Of a stretch of 55,348 nucleotides of DNA, positions 1 to 6,920 are shown piece after piece (position 1 is the stretch's first letter; every line of letters begins with the position of its first letter). This DNA is from Methanobacteriota archaeon. GTDB taxonomy: Archaea; Thermoplasmatota; Poseidoniia; Poseidoniales; Poseidoniaceae. The stretch is from the NCBI GenBank assembly GCA_002719815.1, contig PBET01000031.1, positions 1 through 55,348 on the forward strand, in the 5' to 3' direction. Position numbers and translations under genes: made by a program. The notes below the pieces were generated by a model. That model saw nothing but the letters and a program-made list of their open reading frames with translations. It searched no databases and was not told the DNA's origin.

Positions 1-550
1 CTTCTGAATAATCGAGTTGAAGGGTAATATTTCCAACATGTGCCATCGTCCCATTTTGTAATTCACTGATTTCAAAAACGATGTATTGATACTCACTGGT
101 CGCCGACGTTGAACATCCATTCGATTGATAGAGTCCTTGATGGATAGGTACAGAAGAGGTACTGGTCGCAACGTTAGGCGCTGGCAGTCCATTCATTTCT
201 TGCACTGAAGCCGTGATAAGAGCAGAACTGTTGGTAAATTTACCAACACGTTCGAGAGATGTCAGCGTGATATTAACATCGAGTTGTGAAGATGGGCCGA
301 TATAGACCGCGTCTCCTTGAACACCAAATTCCGAATTTCCAGAGGAGAAGGAAATCTTTTCCTCATACGATGTAGGATTACTGACTTCGCAGACGACAAC
401 AATGGATTCGTTGGTGAGGGAATCAGTGAACTCTCTTATGTTTTGTTGGCAATTTATTGAGACCGATGCGGTTGGGGTTTGGGCAGTGGTGAGGGGAACT
501 GAAACAAGCATTAGGGTTAGACATGTAAGTGCACAAAAAACTCTGTTCAT
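1..550 (-). CDS. Secreted protein, N-terminal part (runs off the left edge)
   Basis: This gene is absent from the ORF track because its stop lies outside the window; I translated it by hand. The ATG is at 550-548 and the frame stays open for 183 codons to base 1. The product starts MNRVFCALTCLTLMLVSVPL and then TTAQ, a clear Sec signal peptide with likely cleavage near residue 23. The mature part is rich in Ser, Thr and Asn, with several N-x-S/T sequons and beta-strand patterning typical of an extracellular Ig-like module. The segment VQEMNGLPAPNVATS closely resembles VQEISGVPPANVATS in the gene truncated at the right edge, so the two are probably paralogues. A TATA-like element sits about 27 bp upstream of the ATG, suggesting an almost leaderless transcript. 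The function is unknown. Confidence 0.8.
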   Translation of the reverse strand, partial: MNRVFCALTCLTLMLVSVPLTTAQTPTASVSINCQQNIREFTDSLTNESIVVVCEVSNPTSYEEKISFSSGNSEFGVQGDAVYIGPSSQLDVNITLTSLERVGKFTNSSALITASVQEMNGLPAPNVATSTSSVPIHQGLYQSNGCSTSATSEYQYIVFEISELQNGTMAHVGNITLQLDYSE

Positions 551-570
551 GGATACTCCATCTACTATGT

Positions 571-584
571 GGGTATAATTATTC
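571..584 (-). promoter_or_regulatory. TATA-like promoter element for the left-edge secreted protein
   Basis: On the minus strand this reads GAATAATTATACCC, an AT-rich archaeal TATA-like element centred about 27 bp upstream of the ATG at 550. Archaeal transcription normally starts about 25 bp downstream of the TATA centre, so the transcript would begin at or just before the start codon. The call rests on motif and spacing only. The rest of the 108-bp gap (551-658) shows no gene. Confidence 0.4.
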
Positions 585-658
585 GCCCATTTGAGAACTC
601 CCACTTCAGACCACATGGGTTTACAGTGGGCCATATTGGACCGTACCCTTGTATTCGC

Positions 659-1072
659 TCAAAGCGATCCAAGAGATGGATTTGCTGAAAGAATTGTTTG
701 GGCTTGTCGGTAATCGTCTGGTGAGAAGTATCCTTCGAATGCACCTGAGTCGTCAACTGCGACAACAGCTTGTGGCATCCTCTCGTTAACGGATTTGATG
801 ACGTCGGCAATCGAATCCGAAAGCGCTACCTTGAGAACGTCCATTTCCATGACTTCCTTGCATGTTGTTGTATTCACATCAACACCGTTTCCAATCGCTT
901 TGAGCATCTGTCGTTGACCAATGACCCCTTTGACTTGCTCCTCATCATCAAGAACGACCAGGATTCCTGAAGGAATGCTTACCAGGCGCTTGCATCCTTC
1001 AACGAGTGTATCGTCCAATCCAATCGTTACGTGTTCATCATCAAGTTCCAAATCAGCAACTGTCTCGCTCAT
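659..1072 (-). CDS. CBS-domain pair protein
   Basis: This 137-aa cytoplasmic protein is built from two tandem CBS motifs. The first covers about residues 10-65 (SGILVVLDDEEQVKGVIGQ) and the second about residues 70-130 (PQAVVAVDDSGAFEGYFSP). CBS pairs bind adenosyl ligands such as AMP, ATP or SAM and usually regulate a partner domain. This one stands alone, so it may act in trans. The N-terminal strand (TVADLELDDEHVTIGLDDTL) is typical of stand-alone archaeal CBS proteins. It lies 39 bp downstream of the zinc-ribbon membrane protein gene on the same strand and may be co-transcribed with it. No partner or ligand can be assigned from sequence. Confidence 0.85.
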   Translation of the reverse strand: MSETVADLELDDEHVTIGLDDTLVEGCKRLVSIPSGILVVLDDEEQVKGVIGQRQMLKAIGNGVDVNTTTCKEVMEMDVLKVALSDSIADVIKSVNERMPQAVVAVDDSGAFEGYFSPDDYRQAQTILSANPSLGSL

Positions 1073-1111
1073 ACATGGTGCTAGGCGTGCCCGTTCATGA
1101 GGGTTTTGACA

Positions 1112-3148
1112 CTATGAGACGATCTTGATGATCCTGTCACAACCCGAACATTGTATTCGAATTGGTCGTAAGTCAGAGGTGACTGGATTCGATGTTTGGC
1201 ATTGTGGACAAGCGATCGTAGGGAAGTTTGTTAGCAAAACCTGGGGCGAGGATTGCGGCTTTTTTGCATCCCCAGTTCGAGGTGAAATCATTGCCGTTGC
1301 CCACCAGATGAACACAATCGTTCCACTTGAGGTGAGGACATAGAGGGGTTCAAGTGCAAAGAAATGCAACGCGAAGACGACTGGTACCAGAACCATCTCA
1401 ATCATCAATGGGTATTTCGCACGATTCCTCACCATTCTGAATGAGAGCCACAAGCCTCCAGCGAGGATGAGCGTCATCATCATGGTCAGCCCAATCGGAG
1501 CGTGAAGAATCAACGTAGTTGGTCTTGAGTCGATGGTGAATTTATCCGATTGCGTCATACCCGTTGCTTGAATCGTTGCAGATTCGCCCCAAGGGAAGCG
1601 AAGGTGATTGATATCAACATCATCTGTTTCCTTCAAATCAATGGTTGAAAACGACGTCATTGCACTCGTTTCGATGGTCAGGAACACATCATAAACGGAC
1701 CATAATGGAGAAGGTTGTGGGCTCATAAATGCGCTACTAAGAATTCGATAGTCCGCACCTGAAGTGATGGGTGTGAGAGAATCGATCCGTAATTTAAGCG
1801 GCGCATTGCGAACACGGTCTTCGCCCATCAGATCGAGCGTAATTGCAAACGATTGTGCATCAGAAAGATCTCCAATCAAATCCTCGGATTCCAAACCGAG
1901 ACCAAGTCGGAAGAACGTAATGTAATAGGAATCCATGTAATTTTCAAATTGACTGAGTTCAGCATTTTCAATCACTCGACTTCCACGCTGTTCATCATTG
2001 ATGTTGCCTCCATCAAAATTCTTCAACACCGGTGAGAGTGGAATCGTTTCATCTCCAAGATGATCCAATCCCCATCGAATCCAAAACGCCATTTCGCCAT
2101 CGATGGCGAGAATTGTCGTTTGGGCGAGGCGAAGCCCCCCCTCCTCTGAATCAAGTTCCATCGAAATCGACACATCAAGTGGCGAGCCCTTTCCGTTCGT
2201 TCGAAGAGGTTCATTCAAAGGATAAAAGCCACCTCCTTCACCTGTACCATCAAAGGTTTCGATATCGAAATCGGTAGTACCTGTGAGAATAAGCCCCTCC
2301 TGCAGTTCGTAAGTAACGGACACATTCACCGATTCTTCTCCACCAGTTGCACCATCCCATTCCCATATGACGAGAATGGAATCACCTTCGAGAACCTCGG
2401 TTGGATCGACTGTTTGCGCCACGCCGTTGATGCTTAATTCAATCGATTTGGAAAAGACGAGGGCCTCCATACCGAACGGTGAGTCGATTCGAACCGTGAA
2501 ATACACCATATCGCCTTCGACAATGGGCTCGTCAAACGTCAAGTCAATAATGGGCAATTCTGCAGTAAGTACGGAGGGATGTTCCTCACTACCCCAAAAG
2601 AACTCTACCTTCGCTCCACCAGAAGGCACGCTGAATACAACGGTTCGAGCATTGATTAAGAGCGATATCTCTGAACCAGGATTGACTTCAACCTCTTCAA
2701 CTGGTATGTCGATTGATACCTTTCCCGAACCTTGCGCAACGAAGGATTGGTCAACACCCAAGAAACCAGTAAATGAGGATCCACCAACAACGAGTGTGGC
2801 TGAGAGATTGAGGTTTGCCCCACCTGCATCCGTCACGGTGTAATCCATCTCAACCGTCCAAGTCGATTCAGGTACAAGACCCGGCCATGCGGATTCGAGT
2901 ATCCATTTACCAACAGGTTCTGAGGAGGTGACCGCAGTTTCAAAGGATGCTGAGGAGGAAGAATCTGAGAACAAATCAGTAAAGGGCGAGAGTTGTAAAT
3001 CCGAATCTCCAATGAGATACAAGTCCGTTTCGATGGCGTCACAACAGACTTTGACATCCTCTGCTTGGGCAGTAGCGAGCAATGGTGAGTAAGGTGCAAG
3101 GAGTGAGAGCATCATGCAACTCACAAGAAAGAACACGCGCCCTACCAT
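1112..3148 (-). CDS. Secreted/membrane protein with C-terminal cytoplasmic zinc ribbon
   Basis: This protein of about 678 aa begins with a signal peptide (MVGRVFFLVSCMMLSLLAPY and following). A long beta-rich extracellular region of about 530 residues follows, with Ig-like strand patterning. Near the C-terminus are about three hydrophobic helices (GLTMMMTLILAGGLWLSF, MIEMVLVPVVFALHFFA, GTIVFIWWATAMIS). The last 40 residues form a short zinc ribbon (CPQCQTSNP and CSGCDRIIK) that should lie in the cytoplasm. The ATG at 3148 is chosen; an in-frame GTG at 3157 sits about 26 bp below a TATA-like element and is the alternative. I recognise no catalytic domain. The layout suggests a surface protein with a cytoplasmic binding or signalling tail. 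Confidence 0.8.
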   Translation of the reverse strand: MVGRVFFLVSCMMLSLLAPYSPLLATAQAEDVKVCCDAIETDLYLIGDSDLQLSPFTDLFSDSSSSASFETAVTSSEPVGKWILESAWPGLVPESTWTVEMDYTVTDAGGANLNLSATLVVGGSSFTGFLGVDQSFVAQGSGKVSIDIPVEEVEVNPGSEISLLINARTVVFSVPSGGAKVEFFWGSEEHPSVLTAELPIIDLTFDEPIVEGDMVYFTVRIDSPFGMEALVFSKSIELSINGVAQTVDPTEVLEGDSILVIWEWDGATGGEESVNVSVTYELQEGLILTGTTDFDIETFDGTGEGGGFYPLNEPLRTNGKGSPLDVSISMELDSEEGGLRLAQTTILAIDGEMAFWIRWGLDHLGDETIPLSPVLKNFDGGNINDEQRGSRVIENAELSQFENYMDSYYITFFRLGLGLESEDLIGDLSDAQSFAITLDLMGEDRVRNAPLKLRIDSLTPITSGADYRILSSAFMSPQPSPLWSVYDVFLTIETSAMTSFSTIDLKETDDVDINHLRFPWGESATIQATGMTQSDKFTIDSRPTTLILHAPIGLTMMMTLILAGGLWLSFRMVRNRAKYPLMIEMVLVPVVFALHFFALEPLYVLTSSGTIVFIWWATAMISPRTGDAKKPQSSPQVLLTNFPTIACPQCQTSNPVTSDLRPIRIQCSGCDRIIKIVS

Positions 3149-3177
3149 TCGCTGCACAATAACCGCTCATGTAGGGG

Positions 3178-3188
3178 GCGTATAACTC
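3178..3188 (-). promoter_or_regulatory. TATA-like element upstream of the zinc-ribbon membrane protein
   Basis: The minus strand reads GGAGTTATACGC here. The TATA-like core is about 26 bp above the in-frame GTG at 3157 and about 35 bp above the ATG at 3148, a spacing compatible with archaeal transcription initiation. It lies in the 77-bp gap between this gene and the next minus-strand gene. The call is based on motif and spacing only. Confidence 0.35.
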
Positions 3189-3225
3189 CAACGCTGAATT
3201 GTCTTGGCCAAAACGCATTTTGAGT

Positions 3226-3576
3226 TCAAAGGGCCTTATCCAACAGGGTACCCAATTCTTTCTCAAAAAGACCGATGAGGGCTTCTCCGACTTCACCTTG
3301 AAGTTCATCAGGTAGAAGTCGTAATCCGAGGCGGGTTGCTGCTCGAGTCGCCTTTAATTCAGCGTAAACCGAACGTGCTTTTTGATGGAAGTAATAAGCG
3401 ACTGCTTCTTTGATTTCTGCATGCAAATCAGGATCTTCCTCAATTTTATTGCGGATATGTGCCTTGAGTTCATCTTTGACGATGTCCTTGAAGGACTCGA
3501 TGATTAAATCCTCCGTTGACATAAGGTCTTGCACACGCTCACGGATGCTTCCGGTTAACAATCGTTCAATCGCCAT
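3226..3576 (-). CDS. Small helical protein of unknown function (rps15/arcS operon)
   Basis: The ORF track starts this frame at 3678, inside the upstream gene. I choose the ATG at 3576, which follows the upstream stop by 25 bp and is preceded by a GAGGTG Shine-Dalgarno 11 bp away. This gives 116 aa starting MAIERLLTGSIRERVQDLMS. The sequence is almost entirely predicted alpha-helix and rich in Glu, Lys and Arg, with no signal peptide or membrane segment. I recognise no family. In several euryarchaea the equivalent position after rps15 and recJ holds the KEOPS subunit Pcc1 or rps3ae, but this protein looks like neither. It is probably co-transcribed with the translation and replication genes upstream. 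Confidence 0.7.
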   Translation of the reverse strand: MAIERLLTGSIRERVQDLMSTEDLIIESFKDIVKDELKAHIRNKIEEDPDLHAEIKEAVAYYFHQKARSVYAELKATRAATRLGLRLLPDELQGEVGEALIGLFEKELGTLLDKAL

Positions 3577-3601
3577 AGTAAATCCAACACCTCTTGATGT
3601 T

Positions 3602-4501
3602 TCAAACCGTCGATGGAGGTAATCGTCCTGATTTGAGGAATTCATCCAGCACCTTACCTGCATGAAGAACTGCGTCATTTACTTCAGAAGGCCAATTGTT
3701 GGCATGTTGATGGAGTGTGGATGCAAGGTCTGTTGATTCGTTTGGTATTCGCATACGCTTCCAAATCAATTCCTCAAGACGGGCTGTGGAGATTCCTTCG
3801 CTCGATAGCAACGGCAAAGCGTACTCTGAGAGAGCCTGCGATCGTGATGGTGCATCCAAATCAGCCCAAATCTTTTGCAAACGCTTGAGTCGACGAGGTG
3901 ATGCCAGGGGTATCATCTCAACAGTGGGAGTGCCAACTTCGGGAAGCGGTACAACCTGGATACTACCTTCATCGCGAAGAAAGTCTCGAATCATTGTATG
4001 GATTGGATCCATCGTGGTATCGAGGCTTTCCATCATCCACTGTCCACATCCTGAGTATGGACGACAGCGTTGTGTTCGAGCGCCATTTGGTGCAACCATC
4101 GAGGCAATGGCAGAAGCTTGCAAGACAACATCAATACGGCCTCGGCGTTTTGTTGTTGACGCATGGAATTCAACTTCAACGGGTTGTGAAGCAAGAATCA
4201 ACACGTTTTCGCTTGAAGATTCAAAACGATTCCAAGCATCGATGAACAGGATGTTTTTGGCGTCTTGATGGGCAATGAAATCCTGTTCATCTGGAGGAAT
4301 ATGGGAATTCGGTGGCATAATCCTACGTGAATAGGAAATTCCACGGTCAAGTAGGGCTGACTCCAAAAATCCCAATGCGAGGATTGAGTGTAAATCAGCG
4401 GTTGTGATCAACATGAGCGATTCATTTTTCAAAAATGCTGCAGCCTCATCGATAACATCGTTTAACGACGCAAAAAATGGAGCAGAACGTAAATCATTCA
4501 T
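3602..4501 (-). CDS. Degenerate DHH/RecJ-family protein, possible Cdc45-like replication factor
   Basis: This 299-aa protein lies 47 bp downstream of rps15. In many euryarchaea the gene beside rps15 encodes the RecJ/GAN family of DHH phosphoesterases, which bind GINS in the replisome. The fold signature is faintly visible here: an N-terminal strand-helix unit (LMLITTADLHSILALGFLES) where active enzymes have a DADG-type motif, then a strand ending in Asp (NILFIDAWN). The catalytic DHH triad is absent, and the later segment GRIDVVLQASAIASMVAPNG resembles the linker after the DHH domain. An inactive DHH protein here would parallel archaeal RecJdbh proteins and eukaryotic Cdc45. The assignment rests mainly on gene order and is tentative; it could be an unrelated lineage-specific protein. 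Confidence 0.45.
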   Translation of the reverse strand: MNDLRSAPFFASLNDVIDEAAAFLKNESLMLITTADLHSILALGFLESALLDRGISYSRRIMPPNSHIPPDEQDFIAHQDAKNILFIDAWNRFESSSENVLILASQPVEVEFHASTTKRRGRIDVVLQASAIASMVAPNGARTQRCRPYSGCGQWMMESLDTTMDPIHTMIRDFLRDEGSIQVVPLPEVGTPTVEMIPLASPRRLKRLQKIWADLDAPSRSQALSEYALPLLSSEGISTARLEELIWKRMRIPNESTDLASTLHQHANNWPSEVNDAVLHAGKVLDEFLKSGRLPPSTV

Positions 4502-4548
4502 GGCCGGCCCAACAAGGCCTTAACTCCGAGACAAATGAATGCTCCCAA

Positions 4549-5004
4549 TCACTCGACGATGAGGCGGAGTTGGTCTCGCTTGTACTTCCAGTCTGCTGCA
4601 AGGCGACCTTCAGCCTTGTAATAGTTGCCGAGTCGACGAATCTTTGCTTCGGTAAGCTCAAGCGAACGCTTGTTGTGAATATCACGGTGGTTGGTGGTAA
4701 GGTGGTCGATGATTGCGACTGCTTGTCGCATGAGGTTCATCAAATCCTCTGGATATGAGCCACCAAGATCGTTCTCAGCCAGAACTGCACCGATTCGCTT
4801 GCCGAGCACCAAGCGGACGTTTGGAACTGCATGCTTGTCTCGCAAGACAATACCGATTTGCGAAGTGCTCATTCCTTCTTTGGCATACTTAACGACAAGG
4901 GATTCAATCTCCTTTGCATCAGTGTTAGACCATGCGGAAGGCTCAGTCATGAACGGCCTTGATGAACCGCTTTTTCCTTTTCGAGATGAATACATTCGTG
5001 CCAT
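4549..5004 (-). CDS. rps15: 30S ribosomal protein S15 (archaeal type)
   Basis: The product is small-subunit ribosomal protein S15 (uS15), which binds 16S rRNA in the central domain. The ORF track begins at 5022, but the archaeal family starts MARM, so the ATG at 5004 is chosen, giving 151 aa, the usual length for the extended archaeal/eukaryotic form. Family hallmarks are the basic N-terminal MARMYSSRKGKSGS, the archaeal domain STSQIGIVLRDKHAVPNVRL, and the C-terminal S15 core with NKRSLELTEAKIRRLGNYYK. It lies 62 bp downstream of arcS and 47 bp upstream of the RecJ/Cdc45-like gene, all on the same strand, a conserved archaeal neighbourhood. This is one of the most secure calls in the window. 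Confidence 0.97.
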   Translation of the reverse strand: MARMYSSRKGKSGSSRPFMTEPSAWSNTDAKEIESLVVKYAKEGMSTSQIGIVLRDKHAVPNVRLVLGKRIGAVLAENDLGGSYPEDLMNLMRQAVAIIDHLTTNHRDIHNKRSLELTEAKIRRLGNYYKAEGRLAADWKYKRDQLRLIVE

Positions 5005-5066
5005 ATGGACCACTCGGAGCATTCCTGCGACCTACTTGCCCTTCTTAACCACATCGCTTCAACAGG

Positions 5067-6836
5067 TCATCGCTTTTGATGCATTTTGGCCAAGCGACCG
5101 GGCGTCCCTGCCCATTCCCAACCAGGTGCAATACTCCTTGCCAAACCTACGGGCTGACCGTTTTGCACAACCATCACATCTTGACCTCGTCGTATCGAGT
5201 GATCGTACGATTCAATGATACCGAGGTGCAAGTCGCCTTTCCATTTAATCTCGGATTTGAGATGAACAATTGGCAAAATGTTGTTTTCGTACAACGGCAG
5301 AATAGCATCCTTGCTAAATGAGAAGCCAGCACGATCATAGAACCAAAGTGCGATCTGTTTTCCATCTTTTTCAATCTTCCATCGTGGAGGTTTTCCTCGA
5401 ATTCGACAATCCTCAAGCCAAGCATCGTTGTTGTAGAGATAGCGAGATATGCTTCGGAATCGATCCATGTTCACAACTTCGCCCTTCCTGCGCCGCAGTT
5501 CATGCGTTTGTTTTGCATGGTCGACCGCATCGGTCAATCGCTGAAGCGCACTTCGTGCGCCAGAGGATTCACCTTGACGCGTATCGATCATCTCAATTCC
5601 ATCGATGTTCAGTTCAATTCCACTGTGATTGATGACGCATCGATATTGATGCCGAGCAAGAAGTGATACAACCATCGAATGTACACGATTCAACTCATCG
5701 CGTGTCCAATCGCCCGTGACAGGAATATCGTAGAATCCTGCAGGCCATACGTCCTCAAGATCTCGGGGAACAAGTCCAAGTGGCGAGGTAACCATCACCT
5801 CATGGCAGCCATTGGTGCCAATCGCATCAATGAATTTGCGATGCGACTTTGACAGTCGGTATGGCTTGCGTTCGGAACAGGGGAGTAAAACGAGCGTGTT
5901 GTCAAGCGATTCTGGAGCGATATAGCGATTCTGAATGAAGTCCGCCCAAGCATCAACTTCTGCATCGAGATGGCTCTCTTGCGCCATAAACTCGATGGCC
6001 TCCAGCCCACATGGATGAGCACGAAGTACACCCTCTGTGGCTGCAGTCAAGGCATCAAAATGACGCATGTGTTCGACGAGCCTTGGACTGTTCAGACTCT
6101 GCTGTTGAGCGAGACGTCGTAACGTCCCGTGTTCAATTGCAGATTGAACTGAGCGAATCGCTTGCTGATAGTGGTGAATGGCTACATCCATGTTACATGT
6201 TTCCCCAGACAGTGGCAATCGTGGCCCATAGGAGGTCAAGAGATGGTTGGAACTGAGGGCAAATCTCGTTCGTGAAGTATCGAAGAGATCGACACCAAAC
6301 CAAGCTAGTACTGCAACATTATCCGGACCACCAAGACCTGGAGTCCAGAGTAAAGCTCCCGGGAATCGGTGCTTGAGGGTTTGAATCGCCTTGACAAGTT
6401 TTCCAGATTGTGCTGCGAGTTGCACCGCATCAACAAGTACGACAATGCTTGGGTTGAGGTCGCTCTCAAGAAGCGATGGATCATGGTGCAATCGTTGCCA
6501 CGAAACTGGTAGAAGAACACCCGAATCAGCCGATTCACCAGCGTTTGCCTCATCCAAGGAGGGTGGTAAAACGTGGCCGATTGAAGCCTCCATCGTTGGC
6601 CCTTGACGCTCAAATGTTGGAGGAATGAGACGATGATGCGTCGAGATGGTAATTCGGGCAGGAATGGTACGAGTCTGCTGGCAATGAAATGCAGATAACT
6701 GACGGAAGTCATCACCATCATCCTCTGTCGAGATGAAGGCTGGCGTACGGATTGCAGGAGAGGACCGATCCCCGAGACCCCAGATTCGCGCATAGCGATG
6801 ACGATGAAGAACTGTACGACCAAGTCCTTCTGCCAT
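5067..6836 (-). CDS. arcS: Archaeosine synthase ArcS (TgtA2-type)
   Basis: ArcS converts preQ0 at position 15 of archaeal tRNA to archaeosine, after TgtA has inserted preQ0. This 589-aa protein has the expected architecture. An N-terminal TGT-like domain contains LLWTPGLGGPDNVAVLAWFG at about 162-181 and lacks the full TGT active site. The ArcS-specific motif PCSERKPYRLSKSH is at about 319-332, matching the PC-x3-KPY-x2-S-x2-H signature. A C-terminal PUA RNA-binding domain covers about 510-589 (ILPIVHLKSEIKWKGDLHLG). It heads a minus-strand run with rps15 and shares an 84-bp gap with a divergent gene. The partner TgtA is not in this window. The start at 6836 is plausible because the first residues resemble the TGT beta-barrel entry strands. 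Confidence 0.93.
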   Translation of the reverse strand: MAEGLGRTVLHRHRYARIWGLGDRSSPAIRTPAFISTEDDGDDFRQLSAFHCQQTRTIPARITISTHHRLIPPTFERQGPTMEASIGHVLPPSLDEANAGESADSGVLLPVSWQRLHHDPSLLESDLNPSIVVLVDAVQLAAQSGKLVKAIQTLKHRFPGALLWTPGLGGPDNVAVLAWFGVDLFDTSRTRFALSSNHLLTSYGPRLPLSGETCNMDVAIHHYQQAIRSVQSAIEHGTLRRLAQQQSLNSPRLVEHMRHFDALTAATEGVLRAHPCGLEAIEFMAQESHLDAEVDAWADFIQNRYIAPESLDNTLVLLPCSERKPYRLSKSHRKFIDAIGTNGCHEVMVTSPLGLVPRDLEDVWPAGFYDIPVTGDWTRDELNRVHSMVVSLLARHQYRCVINHSGIELNIDGIEMIDTRQGESSGARSALQRLTDAVDHAKQTHELRRRKGEVVNMDRFRSISRYLYNNDAWLEDCRIRGKPPRWKIEKDGKQIALWFYDRAGFSFSKDAILPLYENNILPIVHLKSEIKWKGDLHLGIIESYDHSIRRGQDVMVVQNGQPVGLARSIAPGWEWAGTPGRLAKMHQKR

Positions 6837-6920
6837 GGCTACCGCTAAGGCAGTCTGTTTTTCAAAGATGCCACGAATCGTAAAGAAAGTGTTGAAAGAC
6901 TTGGCCTTCGACCATAAGGC

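Noticed and set aside
2367-2843. Plus-strand 158-aa ORF
   Set aside because: It is antisense to the extracellular domain of the zinc-ribbon membrane protein and shows Ser/Thr/Pro-rich shadow composition without any motif.
3717-4268. Plus-strand 183-aa ORF
   Set aside because: It lies opposite the RecJ/Cdc45-like gene, shows a Ser/Arg-rich shadow composition and has no recognisable family. The minus-strand frame continues an operon.
4691-5218. Plus-strand 175-aa ORF
   Set aside because: It lies opposite rps15 and the end of arcS, both secure genes, and has no domain signature.
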